A stretch of DNA of 64,000 nucleotides from Thioclava nitratireducens (GCF_001940525.2 NZ_CP019437.1:718501-782500), one strand, 5' to 3'; positions 1 through 9,824 are shown, counted from the stretch's first letter. Made by a program: numbers and translations. Notes: generated by a model not told the origin, from the letters alone.

Positions 1-637
1 CGGGTTCGATCAGGCCCGACAGTCCGAAGCGTCCGCCGCCGCCATGACCGCCGGACTCGCGCCTCCCGTTCTCTTCCACGATCACCGAGATGTTGATCCG
101 CGCCATCGGGCGGATATCCGAGACCAACCCGCCCTCGGGCCGAAGAATGAAGACCTCCTGCAGGCTCGCCGCCATCGAGGCCGAGACCTGCACGACGCGC
201 GGGTCGAGGTCGCGGGCGAAGGCGTCGATCTCGCGCAGTATGTCGATCTTCGCCGCGAAGGGCGTGTCGGAGACCGGATCGGTATCACTATATAGATGCA
301 GGTTCGTGCCTTTGGGCGGAGGCGCCATCGTGCCGCCGCCGTCGCCCACGGCCAGCCGCGCAGTTTCGGTCGCCCGCTTCAGCGCGGCTTCGGAAATCTC
401 GGTCGAATGGGCATAGCCCGCGACATCGCCCTTCACCGCCCGCAGGCCGAATCCTTCGGAGGCGTCGTAAGAGGCGGTCTTGACCCGCCCGTCATCGAAC
501 ACGAGCGCCTCGGATCGGCGCTGTTCTAGAAACAACTCGCCATCCTCGGCCCCCGCGGTCGCCTCGCGCAGCAATTGCAGGGCGCGGTCCTTGTCGAGCT
601 TGTCCTCGAATGGCGCGAAACGGTCGGGCTGGGTCAT
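1..637 (-). CDS. tldD: Metalloprotease TldD, N-terminal part (cut by window edge)
   Basis: The minus strand reads open from an ATG at 637 to the window edge, giving about 212 residues that begin MTQPDRFAPFEDKL. The segment contains the TldD/PmbA-type N-terminal domain, including DGRVKTASYDASEGFGLRA and the later GGHGGGGRFG stretch. TldD with TldE/PmbA forms a cytoplasmic zinc protease acting on unfolded or modified peptides. The catalytic HExxxH region lies outside the window, so only the front of the gene is seen. It is divergent from the cytochrome oxidase operon, with about 160 bases between them. Confidence 0.9.
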   Translation of the reverse strand, partial: MTQPDRFAPFEDKLDKDRALQLLREATAGAEDGELFLEQRRSEALVFDDGRVKTASYDASEGFGLRAVKGDVAGYAHSTEISEAALKRATETARLAVGDGGGTMAPPPKGTNLHLYSDTDPVSDTPFAAKIDILREIDAFARDLDPRVVQVSASMAASLQEVFILRPEGGLVSDIRPMARINISVIVEENGRRESGGHGGGGRFGLSGLIEP

Positions 638-687
638 CGTCTCTCCTCGGATAGCGATCAAAATTGCCAAAATGTCGCAGCTTTTGC

Positions 688-716
688 TTGCGCCATCCTC
701 CCAATATGATTTTAAA
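688..716 (+). promoter_or_regulatory. Candidate sigma-70 promoter of the ctaC operon
   Basis: TTGCGC at 688-693 and TTTAAA at 711-716 are separated by 17 bases, about 80 bases before the ctaC start in the tldD/ctaC divergent gap. Spacing is ideal, but each box has only four consensus matches, so this is a candidate only. Confidence 0.35.
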
Positions 717-796
717 GTGAGAACACGCAACGGTGAACGGTTTGGGAGAGCCGGACGCCGTCGGGCGGCAGGGAGAAACGCCGCCAAAAGGGAGAC

Positions 797-1684
797 ATGG
801 GACTTATGCGCTTTGCAAGCAAGGGCCGCGGTATCGCGGCCGCTGTCACGTCGGCTGTTCTGTCGACGCTCGTCGCCGGGCAGGCCTCGGCTCAGGACAT
901 GATCAAGGGGCTGCCGGTAATCGGTAAGCCGCATCTGGGCGGGACGGGGTTCCAGCCAGCGTCGTCCAACCTCGCGGAAGACCAGCAATGGCTCGACCAT
1001 ATGCTTTTGGTCATCATCGCCGCGATCTGCGTTCTGGTCTTCGCCCTGATCATCTATTCGCTGCTGCGCTTCAACAGCCGCGCCAACCCGACGCCGCGCA
1101 GCTTCACCCATAACACGCCTCTCGAGATCACCTGGACCTTCGTGCCGATCGTGATCCTCGTGGCGATCGGGGCCTTCTCGTTGCCCGCGCTGTGGAACCA
1201 GCAGGAAATTCCCGAGGGCGACATCACCGTGAAGGTCACCGGTTACCAGTGGTACTGGGGCTACGAATACCCCGATGAGGGCATTTCGTTCGATTCGCTT
1301 CTGCTCGCGAAGGAAGACCTCGAAGAGCATGGCTATGCACCTGACGAATACCTGCTGGCAGCTGACAACGCGATGGTGGTGCCGAAAGGCAAGACGATCG
1401 TCGTGCAAGTCACTGGCGCGGACGTGATTCACAGCTGGACCGTGCCGGCCTTCGCGGTGAAGCAGGACGCCGTGCCGGGCCGGATCGCGCAATTGTGGTT
1501 TAAGGCCGATCAAGAAGGTGTGTATTTCGGCCAGTGTTCGGAGCTTTGCGGCACCAACCACGCTTACATGCCCATTGTGGTCAAAGTTGTCTCACCGGAA
1601 GTTTACGCTAACTGGCTCGAGCGTGCGAAGAATGACTTCGCCTCGGTCGAGACGGATGGGGCGGTTCGGGTCGCACAGAACTGA
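797..1684 (+). CDS. ctaC: Cytochrome c oxidase subunit II
   Basis: Subunit II of the aa3-type cytochrome c oxidase carries the CuA site that accepts electrons from cytochrome c in the periplasm. The 295-residue product has an N-terminal export segment (about 13-33), two transmembrane helices (about 69-90 and 112-130) and a cupredoxin domain. CuA ligands are visible: H212, C247, C251, H255 and M258 in the [12 protein letters not shown] motif. The start at 797 has GGAG only two bases upstream, so the ATG at 806 is an alternative. First gene of the ctaC-ctaB-coxF-ctaG-ctaE-surf1 run. Confidence 0.97.
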   Translation: MGLMRFASKGRGIAAAVTSAVLSTLVAGQASAQDMIKGLPVIGKPHLGGTGFQPASSNLAEDQQWLDHMLLVIIAAICVLVFALIIYSLLRFNSRANPTPRSFTHNTPLEITWTFVPIVILVAIGAFSLPALWNQQEIPEGDITVKVTGYQWYWGYEYPDEGISFDSLLLAKEDLEEHGYAPDEYLLAADNAMVVPKGKTIVVQVTGADVIHSWTVPAFAVKQDAVPGRIAQLWFKADQEGVYFGQCSELCGTNHAYMPIVVKVVSPEVYANWLERAKNDFASVETDGAVRVAQN

Positions 1685-1718
1685 ATACATCGTGCGATAA
1701 CACCCGAGGAACGCTTTC

Positions 1719-2654
1719 ATGAGTGACATCAGCTATATTCGCCAACAGGACAACGAGGCGCGGCTCGGCGACTACATCGCGCTTCTGAAGCCGCGCGTGA
1801 TGTCGCTGGTGGTCTTCACCGCTTTCGTCGGTCTCGTGGTGGCGCCGAATCCGGTGCATCCCTTCGTGGGCTTCGTCGCGATCCTGTTCATCGCGCTGGG
1901 CGGTGGCGCCTCGGGCGCACTGAATATGTGGTATGACGCGGATATCGACCGGATCATGCGCCGCACTCGCGGTCGTCCCATCCCGGCGGGCCGCATCTCT
2001 GAGCGCGAGGCGCTGGGCTTCGGGCTGGCGCTCTCGGGCATCTCCTGCGTGATGCTGGCGCTGGCCACGAATATCTTCTCGGGCCTGTTCCTTGCTTTCA
2101 CCATCTTCTTCTATGTCGTCGTCTACACGATGTGGCTGAAGCGCGCGACGCCGCAGAACATCGTGATCGGTGGCGCTGCGGGCGCCTTCCCTCCGATGAT
2201 CGGCTGGGCCGTGTCGACGGGTGGCATCTCGATCGAATCCGTGGCGATGTTCCTGCTGGTTTTCCTCTGGACGCCGCCGCATTTCTGGTCGCTCGCGCTG
2301 TTCATGAAGTCCGATTACGACGAGGCGAAAGTGCCGATGCTGACCTCGACCCATGGTCGGGTGGTGACGCGCAAGAACATCCTGTTCTACGCCTTCATTC
2401 TCGCCCCCATCGCTGTCGGCACCGGTTTCACCTCGATCGGCGGCCCGGTCTATTTCGCGACGGCGCTGATCATGAATGCGCTCTTCATCAAGGGCGCGAT
2501 CGAGATTCACGCCCGCACCGAGGCGCAGGCGGAGGCCGACAAATACGCGGTCGAAAAGCGCTTCTTCTATTTCTCGCTCATCTACCTCTTCGCGCATTTC
2601 GCGGCTTTGCTGGCCGAAGCGGGGCTGAGCTATATCGGTTTGGGAGCTTGGTAA
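1719..2654 (+). CDS. ctaB: Protoheme IX farnesyltransferase (heme O synthase)
   Basis: A UbiA-family membrane prenyltransferase that adds a farnesyl group to protoheme, making heme O as precursor of heme A for the oxidase. The 311-residue protein is polytopic and shows the aspartate-rich loops expected: NMWYDADIDRIMRRT, plus a second loop near KSDYDEAKVPM. AGGAA precedes the ATG. It lies between the subunit II gene and the small coxF gene, the usual alphaproteobacterial order. No heme A synthase (ctaA) is in the window. Confidence 0.97.
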   Translation: MSDISYIRQQDNEARLGDYIALLKPRVMSLVVFTAFVGLVVAPNPVHPFVGFVAILFIALGGGASGALNMWYDADIDRIMRRTRGRPIPAGRISEREALGFGLALSGISCVMLALATNIFSGLFLAFTIFFYVVVYTMWLKRATPQNIVIGGAAGAFPPMIGWAVSTGGISIESVAMFLLVFLWTPPHFWSLALFMKSDYDEAKVPMLTSTHGRVVTRKNILFYAFILAPIAVGTGFTSIGGPVYFATALIMNALFIKGAIEIHARTEAQAEADKYAVEKRFFYFSLIYLFAHFAALLAEAGLSYIGLGAW

Positions 2655-2657
2655 GCG

Positions 2658-2852
2658 ATGGCAATCACCCGGGACAGTGACCTCCATATCCGCCGGTTCA
2701 CCCGCAATGTGGGGCTTGGAGCGGTTCTTCTCGGGTTCGTCGCGATCGTCTTCGGCCTGACCGTGGTCAAGGTCGAGAACGGCTCGAAGATGGAAGCCTA
2801 CGACCACCAGCCGCGCGCCTCGGTGCTGCCGGCGGAGGGCGCCTCGAAATGA
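2658..2852 (+). CDS. Small membrane protein, CoxF-like oxidase assembly factor
   Basis: A 64-residue protein with a single transmembrane segment at about residues 18-37 ([20 protein letters not shown]) and a basic N-terminus. Such short proteins occur between ctaB and ctaG in Rhodobacteraceae and are usually annotated CoxF or cytochrome oxidase assembly protein; their biochemical role is unproven. It starts three bases after the ctaB stop and overlaps ctaG by four bases (ATGA), so it should be co-translated with both. Identity rests mainly on position and size. Confidence 0.8.
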   Translation: MAITRDSDLHIRRFTRNVGLGAVLLGFVAIVFGLTVVKVENGSKMEAYDHQPRASVLPAEGASK

Positions 2853-3442
2853 CCCAGCGCCCCACAGATCGGTCGAATACGCGCGTGCTGCTCTCGCTGC
2901 TCGCGGTGATCGTCGTGATGGGGGCAGGGGCTTGGGCTGCGGTGCCGTTCTACAACTGGTTCTGCAAGACCACCGGATATGGCGGCACGACCAACACTGC
3001 CGAGGTGCTGCCCGACAAGGTTCTCGACCGCGAGATTCTCGTGCGTTTCGACGCCAACGTGGCACCGGGCATGCCGTGGAAATTCAAGCCGGTCCAGACC
3101 GAGATGAAGCTGAAGATCGGCCAGAACGGGCTGGCCTTCTACGAGGCCTACAACCCGACCGATCACGTCATCGCGGGCACGGCGAGCTACAACGTCTCGC
3201 CCGATGTGGCCGGCTACTATTTCGACAAGATCCAGTGTTTCTGCTTCACCGAACAGGTGCTGCAACCCGGGGAGAGGGTGCAGATGCCGGTGAGCTTCTT
3301 CGTCGATCCCGGCATCGTCGATGATGCGGATGCGAAGCGGATTCACGCGATCACGTTGAGCTACACTTTCTATCAAACCGACCTTCCCGAGCCGGAAGAC
3401 ACCGCCTCGGTCCGTCAAAGGGAGACGGAGACGGTCAACTAG
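2849..3442 (+). CDS. ctaG: Cytochrome c oxidase assembly protein CtaG/Cox11
   Basis: A copper chaperone that delivers Cu to the CuB centre of oxidase subunit I. The 197-residue product has one N-terminal membrane anchor (about 13-31), C39 just after it, and the copper-binding C130-F-C132-F pair in a periplasmic beta-sandwich domain. All are hallmarks of the Cox11 family. It overlaps the preceding small gene by four bases and is followed closely by subunit III. Confidence 0.96.
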   Translation: MTQRPTDRSNTRVLLSLLAVIVVMGAGAWAAVPFYNWFCKTTGYGGTTNTAEVLPDKVLDREILVRFDANVAPGMPWKFKPVQTEMKLKIGQNGLAFYEAYNPTDHVIAGTASYNVSPDVAGYYFDKIQCFCFTEQVLQPGERVQMPVSFFVDPGIVDDADAKRIHAITLSYTFYQTDLPEPEDTASVRQRETETVN

Positions 3443-3459
3443 CCATCGGAGGGAGACGC

Positions 3460-4263
3460 ATGGCCCACGCAAAGAACCACGACTACCACATCCTACCGCC
3501 CTCGATCTGGCCCTTCCTCGGTGCCGTTGGTGGCTTCATCATGCTCTTCGGGGCGGTGCTCTGGATGCAGAGCATCACCCATTACGTCTTCTTCGGCGGC
3601 CTGCTCGTGGTGCTTTATACCATGTATGGCTGGTGGTCGGACGTAGTCCACGAAGGCGAGACCGGCGATCACACGCCCGTCGTCCGGATCGGCCTGCGCT
3701 ATGGATTCATCCTGTTCATCATGTCCGAAGTGATGTTCTTCGCGGCCTGGTTCTGGAGCTTCTTCAAGCACGCCATGTACCCGATGGGCCCGATGAGCCC
3801 GCTCAAGGATGGCGTCTGGCCGCCCGAGGGCATCGTTACCTTCGATCCGTGGCACCTGCCGCTGATCAACACCGTAATCCTGCTGCTTTCGGGCGTGACG
3901 CTAACCTGGGCGCACCACGCTCTGGTCCATGAGAACGACCGCAGCCAGGTCAAGCAGGGGCTGATCCTCACGGTGATCCTCGGCGCGTCCTTCACGGTGC
4001 TGCAGGCCTACGAATACAGCCACGCGGCCTTCGGTTTGGCGGGCAATATCTACGGCGCCAACTTCTTCATGGCGACGGGCTTCCACGGCGCGCACGTGAT
4101 CATCGGGACGATCTTCCTGCTGGTCTGCCTGCTGCGTATCATGCGCGGCCAGATGACCCAGAACGAGCATGTCGGCTTCGAGGCCGCCGCCTGGTACTGG
4201 CACTTCGTCGATGTTGTCTGGCTCTTCCTGTTCGCGTCGATCTATATCTGGGGCAGCGCGTAA
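3460..4263 (+). CDS. ctaE: Cytochrome c oxidase subunit III
   Basis: The third core subunit of the aa3 oxidase, a seven-helix membrane protein that stabilises proton uptake through subunit I. The 267-residue product begins [15 protein letters not shown] and contains family segments such as [13 protein letters not shown] and the C-terminal [19 protein letters not shown] lies seven bases upstream of the ATG. Subunit I (ctaD) is not here; in related genomes it is encoded elsewhere. Confidence 0.97.
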   Translation: MAHAKNHDYHILPPSIWPFLGAVGGFIMLFGAVLWMQSITHYVFFGGLLVVLYTMYGWWSDVVHEGETGDHTPVVRIGLRYGFILFIMSEVMFFAAWFWSFFKHAMYPMGPMSPLKDGVWPPEGIVTFDPWHLPLINTVILLLSGVTLTWAHHALVHENDRSQVKQGLILTVILGASFTVLQAYEYSHAAFGLAGNIYGANFFMATGFHGAHVIIGTIFLLVCLLRIMRGQMTQNEHVGFEAAAWYWHFVDVVWLFLFASIYIWGSA

Positions 4264-4339
4264 GCGCCCCCGGCCATCACACGCAAAATGCGCAGATCGG
4301 CGCGGGGGGCGACCCTCGCGCCGCTTTCTTGGAGGCTTG

Positions 4340-5017
4340 ATGAAACGCTATATCTTTCCGCTGCTGCTGGGCGTCGTCGGCTGCGCGATCCTGATCTCGC
4401 TCGGCATCTGGCAGGTGCAGCGCCTTGGCTGGAAAGAGGCGATGCTGGCCGAGATTTCCGCCAAGATCGAAGGCCAGCCGCAGGCGCTGCCGCCTGAAGG
4501 CACCGACACCAAGCCGCTGAAATACGAACCCGTCACGGTAAGCGGGCGCACGACGGGGCAGGAGATTCTCGTGCTTTCGGGCCAGAAGGGCGTCGGCGCG
4601 GGCTACCGGGTCATCGACGCTTTCGAGACCGATCAGGGCCGCAAGATCCTGCTCGATCATGGCTTCATCCCCGAGGGCGAGAAAGGCACCGACCGCCCCG
4701 CAACGGATCTGACCGTCACCGGAAACCTGCACTGGCCCGAAGAAGCCGACAGCTACACGCCCAAGCCCGACGCGAAGTCTGGCATCTGGTTCGCCCGCGA
4801 CGTGCCTGCGATGGCCGCGAAGCTCGGCACCGAGCCGATCCTGATCGTTGCCCGCACCGTCCAAGGCGCGGCGCAGGGCATAACGCCGGTCCCCGTCACG
4901 ATCACCGGCATCCCCAACGATCACCTCGGCTACGCGATCACCTGGTTTTTGCTCGCAATCGTCTGGGCCGGGATGACAATCTTTCTTCTCTGGCGTATCA
5001 GGCGGCAACAGGCCTGA
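4340..5017 (+). CDS. SURF1-family cytochrome oxidase biogenesis protein
   Basis: SURF1 proteins help insert heme a into oxidase subunit I. The 225-residue product has the family architecture: a transmembrane helix at each end (about 5-22 and 198-216) around a periplasmic domain, with GIWQVQRLGWKEAML near the start and a late NDHLGYAITWFLLA segment. The start at 4340 follows GGAGG; the frame is open further upstream but that extension overlaps ctaE. Last gene of the oxidase cluster, nine bases before thrC. Confidence 0.93.
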   Translation: MKRYIFPLLLGVVGCAILISLGIWQVQRLGWKEAMLAEISAKIEGQPQALPPEGTDTKPLKYEPVTVSGRTTGQEILVLSGQKGVGAGYRVIDAFETDQGRKILLDHGFIPEGEKGTDRPATDLTVTGNLHWPEEADSYTPKPDAKSGIWFARDVPAMAAKLGTEPILIVARTVQGAAQGITPVPVTITGIPNDHLGYAITWFLLAIVWAGMTIFLLWRIRRQQA

Positions 5018-5026
5018 GGATTGACG

Positions 5027-6424
5027 ATGCGTTATGTTTCCACTCGGGGCAAAGCCCCGGTTCTGAATTTCGGCGATGCGATGCTGACGGGGCTTGCCCG
5101 TGACGGCGGGCTCTACGTGCCCGAGACCGTGCCGCAGTTTTCCGCCGACGAGATCGCCGCGCTCGCAGGGCAGCCCTACGAGGAAATCGCCTTCCGCGTG
5201 ATGAAGCCCTTCGTCTCCGAGACCTTCTCGGACGAGGAGCTGCGCGGCGCCATTTCCCGCGCCTATTCCGGCTTCGGCCATGTCGCCCGCGCGCCGATGG
5301 TGCAGTTGGCGCCGAACCACTTCCTGCTGGAGCTGTTCCACGGCCCAACGCTCGCGTTCAAGGATTTCGCGATGCAGGTGATCGGACAGCTGTTCCAGAT
5401 CGAGCTGCAAAAGCGCAATCAGAAGATCACCATCGTCGGCGCCACCTCGGGCGATACCGGCTCGGCCGCGATCGAGGCGTTCCGCGGGCTCGACAATGTC
5501 GATGTGTTCATCCTCTTCCCGCATGGCCGTGTGTCCGAGGTCCAGCGCCGCCAGATGACGACGCCCGTCGAGGGCAACGTCCACGCGCTCGCGCTCGATG
5601 GCGATTTCGACGATTGTCAGGCGAAGCTGAAGGACATGTTCAACGATTTCGACTTCCGCGACGAGGTCGGTCTGGCGGGCGTGAACTCGATCAACTTCGC
5701 CCGCGTGCTGGCGCAGATCGTGTATTTCTTCTCCTCCGCCGTGGCGCTCGGCGCGCCGCATCGCAAGGTGTCCTTCACCGTGCCCACCGGCAATTTCGGT
5801 GATATCTTCGCGGGCTTTCTCGCAAAGGAAATGGGTTTGCCGGTCGAGCGTCTGGTGATCGCGACGAACCAGAACGACATCCTGCATCGCTGCCTCGAGA
5901 AGGGCGATTACACCAAGCAGGGCGTCACGCCCTCGATCTCGCCGTCGATGGATATCGAGGTGAGTTCGAACTTCGAGCGCGCACTGTTCTGGGCCTACGG
6001 CAAGGACGGGGCCGCGATCGAGAAGCTGATGGACGAGCTGAAAACCGACGGCTCCTTCACCGTCTCCGAAAACGCCATCGGTGCGCTGCGCGATATCTAC
6101 GACAGCGGCTCGGTCGGCGAGGCGCGCACGATGGAGGAGATCGGCGATACGCTCAAGGAAACCGGCGAATTGCTTTGCCCGCATTCGGCGGTCGGCGTGA
6201 ACGTGGGCAAAGCTGCCGTCGCGCGTGACCCGGCCACGCCGATGATCACGCTCGCGACCGCGCATCCCGCGAAGTTCCCCGATGCCGTGGAAGAGGCGAC
6301 GGGCATCCGCCCCGATCTGCCGCCCCGCATGGCCGACCTGTTCACCCGCGAGGAGCGTGTGACCCGGGTGCCGAACGACCTCGCCGACCTTGAAGCGCTG
6401 ATCCGGGAGCGTCGCCGCACATGA
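5027..6424 (+). CDS. thrC: Threonine synthase
   Basis: Converts O-phospho-L-homoserine to threonine using PLP. The 465-residue protein has the class-II threonine synthase N-terminus (MRYVSTRGKAP) and the PLP lysine K112 within GPTLAFKDFAMQ. The glycine/serine loop SGDTGSAA that cradles the phosphate is also present. The start at 5027 has TGAGGA six bases upstream; the TTG at 5021 is less likely. Its stop overlaps the next start by four bases, indicating translational coupling with the M16 peptidase. Confidence 0.97.
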   Translation: MRYVSTRGKAPVLNFGDAMLTGLARDGGLYVPETVPQFSADEIAALAGQPYEEIAFRVMKPFVSETFSDEELRGAISRAYSGFGHVARAPMVQLAPNHFLLELFHGPTLAFKDFAMQVIGQLFQIELQKRNQKITIVGATSGDTGSAAIEAFRGLDNVDVFILFPHGRVSEVQRRQMTTPVEGNVHALALDGDFDDCQAKLKDMFNDFDFRDEVGLAGVNSINFARVLAQIVYFFSSAVALGAPHRKVSFTVPTGNFGDIFAGFLAKEMGLPVERLVIATNQNDILHRCLEKGDYTKQGVTPSISPSMDIEVSSNFERALFWAYGKDGAAIEKLMDELKTDGSFTVSENAIGALRDIYDSGSVGEARTMEEIGDTLKETGELLCPHSAVGVNVGKAAVARDPATPMITLATAHPAKFPDAVEEATGIRPDLPPRMADLFTREERVTRVPNDLADLEALIRERRRT

Positions 6425-7680
6425 TCGAAATGACCACCCTGAAGAACGGCTTGCGTATCATCACCGAGACGATGCCGGGCCTTGCCTCCGCCGCGATCGG
6501 CGTCTGGATCACTGCCGGTGGCCGCCACGAACGCCCCGAGCAGAACGGCATCGCACATTTCCTCGAACATATGGCGTTCAAGGGCACCAAGACCCGCTCG
6601 GCGCTGCAGATCGCGGAAGCGATCGAGGATGTGGGCGGCTATATCAACGCCTATACTTCGCGCGAGATGACCGCCTATTACGCCCGCGTGCTGGCCGAAG
6701 ACGTGCCGCTCGCACTCGACGTTATTTCGGACATCCTGCTTAACCCGGTCTTCGATCAGCGTGAGATCGAGGTGGAGCGCGGCGTGATCCTGCAAGAGAT
6801 CGGCCAATCGCTCGACACGCCCGACGACGTGATTTTCGACTGGCTGCAAGAGGCAGCTTACCCTGATCAGCCGATGGGCCGCACCATCCTCGGCCCGGCG
6901 GAGAAGGTCCGCAGCTTCGCGCGCGACGATCTGTCCGGCTTCGTGTCCGAGCATTACGGCCCGGATCAGATGATCCTCTCGGCGGCCGGTAATGTCGATC
7001 ACGCGGAGATCGTGAAACGCGCCGAGGATATCTTCGGTGATCTGCGCCCCGCGCTGAACCCCGCGCCTTATCCGGCGAAATGGGTTGGCAACGAGCGGCG
7101 CGAGATCAAACAGCTCGAACAGGCGCATTTCGCGCTTGGCATCGAAGCGCCCAGCTATCGCGACGCCGATCTATATACCGCGCAAGTCTATTCGGTCGCG
7201 ATGGGGGGGGGCATGTCCTCGCGCCTGTTCCAGAAGATCCGCGAAGAACGGGGCCTGTGCTACACGATCTTCTCGCAGGCCGGCGCCTACGAGGACACCG
7301 GCATGTTCACCGTCTACGCGGGCACGTCGGGCGACGAGATTCGCGGTCTGGCCGAGCTGACCATCGACGAGTTGAAACGCGCGGCCGAAGACATGACCGA
7401 GGTCGAGATCGCCCGCGCCCGCGCCCAGATCAAGGCGGGGCTGCTGATGGGGCTGGAAAGCGCTTCGGCGCGCGCAGAACGCATGGCGCGCAGCCTCTAT
7501 ATCTGGGGCCGGGTGCCCGGGATCGACGAGGCCTCGGCCCGGATCGACAGCGTCACCCGTGACGCGGTGCGCGATTTCGGGGAACGGCTCGCGATCGGTG
7601 GTCGCACCGCGATGGCGCTTTACGGTCCGGTCAAGGATGCTCCCGAACTGGGCGCATTGCGGGAAAGGCTCGCCGCCTGA
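6421..7680 (+). CDS. M16-family zinc peptidase (processing-peptidase-like)
   Basis: A 419-residue homologue of mitochondrial processing peptidase beta subunit and bacterial PqqL-type proteases. The inverted zinc motif HFLEH is at residues 46-50, and a further glutamate-containing segment ERGVILQEI follows, so the active site looks intact. The C-terminal half has the R/Y-type substrate segment near SSRLFQKIREERGLCY. It is coupled to thrC by a four-base overlap and to the following acetyltransferase by a TGATG junction. Its substrate is not predictable from sequence. Confidence 0.93.
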   Translation: MIEMTTLKNGLRIITETMPGLASAAIGVWITAGGRHERPEQNGIAHFLEHMAFKGTKTRSALQIAEAIEDVGGYINAYTSREMTAYYARVLAEDVPLALDVISDILLNPVFDQREIEVERGVILQEIGQSLDTPDDVIFDWLQEAAYPDQPMGRTILGPAEKVRSFARDDLSGFVSEHYGPDQMILSAAGNVDHAEIVKRAEDIFGDLRPALNPAPYPAKWVGNERREIKQLEQAHFALGIEAPSYRDADLYTAQVYSVAMGGGMSSRLFQKIREERGLCYTIFSQAGAYEDTGMFTVYAGTSGDEIRGLAELTIDELKRAAEDMTEVEIARARAQIKAGLLMGLESASARAERMARSLYIWGRVPGIDEASARIDSVTRDAVRDFGERLAIGGRTAMALYGPVKDAPELGALRERLAA

Positions 7681-8264
7681 TGTTCGCGCGCCGTCGTCAG
7701 CTGCGGATCGATACGGATCGGATGATCCTTCGTCCGCCGCAGCATGGGGATTATCGCCCGTGGGCCAGCCTGCGTGAGGACAGCCGCGCCTTCCTGACCC
7801 CGTGGGAGCCGAGCTGGTCCTCCGACCATCTCGGGCGCAAGGCCTTCTCCAACCGGGTCTACTGGGCCGCGCGCGCGATCGCGAATGGCACCGCGGTCCC
7901 CGTCTTCCTGTTCTCGCGCCGCGATGAGACGTTCCTCGGGGCGATCACGCTCGACAATATCCGGCGCGGACCGGCGCAGGCGGGCACGCTGGGCTATTGG
8001 ATCGGCCAGCGTCACGCGCGTCAGGGTTACATGCGCGAGGCGATCGAGGCCGTCGTGCATTACGCCTTCACCAAGCTCGACCTCAGCCGGATTGAGGCGG
8101 CCTGCCTGCCCGAGAATGCGGCCTCGCGCGGGGTTCTGGAGAAATCCGGTTTCAAATACGAGGGAGTCGCGCAGAGCTACCTGCAGATCAACGGGCGCTG
8201 GCGCAATCACGTCCTCTATTCCAACCTGCGCTCGGATCGCCGGGGACGGACGGATGTCCGATAG
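7680..8264 (+). CDS. GNAT N-acetyltransferase, RimJ/RimL-like
   Basis: A 194-residue acetyltransferase of the RimJ/RimL branch, which typically acetylates protein N-termini or small amines using acetyl-CoA. Family features include LRPPQHGDYRPWASLR near the N-terminus, GYWIGQRHARQGYMREAI (the acetyl-CoA binding turn) and PENAASRGVLEKSGF near the C-terminus. Its ATG shares one base with the preceding stop, so it belongs to the thrC transcript. The true substrate is unknown. Confidence 0.9.
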   Translation: MFARRRQLRIDTDRMILRPPQHGDYRPWASLREDSRAFLTPWEPSWSSDHLGRKAFSNRVYWAARAIANGTAVPVFLFSRRDETFLGAITLDNIRRGPAQAGTLGYWIGQRHARQGYMREAIEAVVHYAFTKLDLSRIEAACLPENAASRGVLEKSGFKYEGVAQSYLQINGRWRNHVLYSNLRSDRRGRTDVR

Positions 8265-8307
8265 GGGCGCCTGCGCTCGCGCGACATGTTGCGGGGCGAA
8301 CGGCAGA

Positions 8308-8366
8308 GGGGGCGCTGCCCCCGCTGGCGCAGCCAGCCCCCCAGGATACTTAAGCCAAGCCGAAGG
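8308..8366. repeat. Dispersed intergenic repeat, copy 1
   Basis: A perfect GGGGGC-GCT-GCCCCC hairpin at 8308-8322 is followed by a CCAGGATACTTAAGCCAAGC box at 8341-8360. Similar hairpin plus box combinations recur at 14741-14828, 18348-18393, 22059-22177 and 60340-60394, always between genes. The hairpin could end the upstream transcript but lacks a T-tract. Confidence 0.7.
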
Positions 8367-8374
8367 AGCCAGAG

Positions 8375-9778
8375 ATGCGTACCGCCGCTGATGAAAGTTT
8401 CGTCGAGACGCTGCGGGAGGCGGTGCCGCGCCTGAGCCTCGGCGCGCCGGGGGCGTCCTATCTCGAAGAGCCGCGCGGGCGCTATCACGGTATCGGCGGG
8501 GTGCTGGTGAAGCCGACGTCGACCGAAGAGGTCGCTGCGGTGCTGAGGCACTGCCACGCGGCGGGCGTCGCTGTGATGCCCTATGGCGGCGGCACCGGGC
8601 TGGTTGGCGGCCAGATTACCGAGGACGGCCCCGCGCCGGTGATCCTGAGCCTCGAGAAAATGAACGCGGTTCGCGCGGTCAGCGGCCATGTGCTGGAGAT
8701 CGAGGCAGGCGCGACTCTGCTTGAGGCGCAGCAGGCGGCGGAAGGCGTGGAGCGGCTGTTTCCGCTGACCATCGCGAGCCAGGGCTCCGCCCGGATCGGC
8801 GGTGTGCTGGCGACCAATGCGGGCGGGGTGAACGTACTGCGCTATGGCAACGCGCGCGAGCTGTGTCTGGGCGTCGAGGCGGTGCTGGCCGATGGCACGG
8901 TGATCTCCGGCCTCAAGCATCTGCGCAAGGACAATACCGGCTACGATCTGAAGGACCTGCTGATCGGGTCCGAGGGCACGCTCGGGATCATCACGGCCGC
9001 GACGCTGCGGCTCTTCCCGCGCCCGGCGGCGGTCGGCACGGCGATGATGGCTGTTGAAAGCCCCGCCGCAGCGCTGGAACTTCTGGAACTGGCCGAGGCC
9101 CGGATGCCGGGCTGTGTCTCGGCCTTCGAGTTGATCTCGGGGCAGGGGCTGCGTTTCCTCGACGAGGTCGGACCGGAGGTACATCAACCTTTCGAGGCGC
9201 GCCCCGACTGGTCGGTGCTGATCGAGATCGGTCTGCCCGAGGGGCTCACCCCGGAAGAGGCGCTTGCGGAGCTGTTCGAGGCCGCCGAGGGGCTGGTCAG
9301 CGACGGGGTGATCGCAAGCTCCGAGAGCCAGCGCGCCCAGATGTGGTCGCTGCGCGAGAGCCTGCCGGAAGCGAACAAGCGGATCGGGTCGATATCGAGC
9401 CACGACATCTCGCTGCCGCTGCCGAAACTGGCCGTTTTCATCGAAGAGGCGCGTGGCGCTCTTCTCGACCTCGGCAATATCCGGATCAACTGCTTCGGCC
9501 ATGTCGGCGACGGCAATCTGCATTTCAACGCCTTCCCCGCCGAGGGGCGCGACCGCAAGGAATACGAGAACCTGCGCCGTGCGATCCCCGAGACGGTCTA
9601 CGATCTGGTCGACCGTTTCGGCGGCTCGATCTCGGCCGAGCATGGGATCGGGCGGCTCAAGGTGGGCGATCTGGAGCGCTACGGCGATCCGGGCAAGCTG
9701 GCCGCGATGCGCGCGATCAAGGCGGCGCTTGATCCCAAGGGCATCCTGAACCCCGGCGCGGTGCTGGCGGAGCGCTGA
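8375..9778 (+). CDS. FAD-linked oxidase, GlcD / D-lactate dehydrogenase type
   Basis: A 467-residue flavoprotein of the FAD-binding-4 / FAD-oxidase-C family. The FAD pyrophosphate loop PYGGGTGLVGGQ is at 69-80, and the C-terminal HVGDGNLHFN and SAEHGIGRLK motifs bind substrate and metal. Relatives oxidise glycolate, D-lactate or D-2-hydroxyglutarate and pass electrons to the quinone pool or ETF. No glcE/glcF partners follow, which favours a stand-alone D-2-hydroxyacid dehydrogenase over glycolate oxidase. AAGGAG precedes the ATG. Exact substrate unresolved. Confidence 0.9.
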   Translation: MRTAADESFVETLREAVPRLSLGAPGASYLEEPRGRYHGIGGVLVKPTSTEEVAAVLRHCHAAGVAVMPYGGGTGLVGGQITEDGPAPVILSLEKMNAVRAVSGHVLEIEAGATLLEAQQAAEGVERLFPLTIASQGSARIGGVLATNAGGVNVLRYGNARELCLGVEAVLADGTVISGLKHLRKDNTGYDLKDLLIGSEGTLGIITAATLRLFPRPAAVGTAMMAVESPAAALELLELAEARMPGCVSAFELISGQGLRFLDEVGPEVHQPFEARPDWSVLIEIGLPEGLTPEEALAELFEAAEGLVSDGVIASSESQRAQMWSLRESLPEANKRIGSISSHDISLPLPKLAVFIEEARGALLDLGNIRINCFGHVGDGNLHFNAFPAEGRDRKEYENLRRAIPETVYDLVDRFGGSISAEHGIGRLKVGDLERYGDPGKLAAMRAIKAALDPKGILNPGAVLAER

Positions 9779-9789
9779 GGGCCAAGAGA

Positions 9790-9824
9790 AACGCGCCCCG
9801 CCAGGAGAGCAGGCGGAGCGCGGC
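9790..9824. terminator. Weak hairpin between convergent genes
   Basis: GCGCCCCGCC and GGCGGAGCGC form a ten-base stem with one mismatch in the gap between the convergent GlcD-like and NUDIX genes. There is no clear T-tract on either side, so termination activity is uncertain. Confidence 0.3.

Noticed and set aside
4277..6265. Very long open frame on the minus strand opposite surf1 and thrC
   Set aside because: Composition is Arg/His/Asp-rich with no domain, and thrC on the plus strand is certain. It is a GC-rich antisense artefact, as are similar long frames at 1608-3065, 8216-9643 and 19949-22141.
9660..9778. Glycolate oxidase operon (glcDEF)
   Set aside because: The GlcD-like gene is followed by a convergent NUDIX gene, with no glcE or glcF, so a glc symbol was not given.
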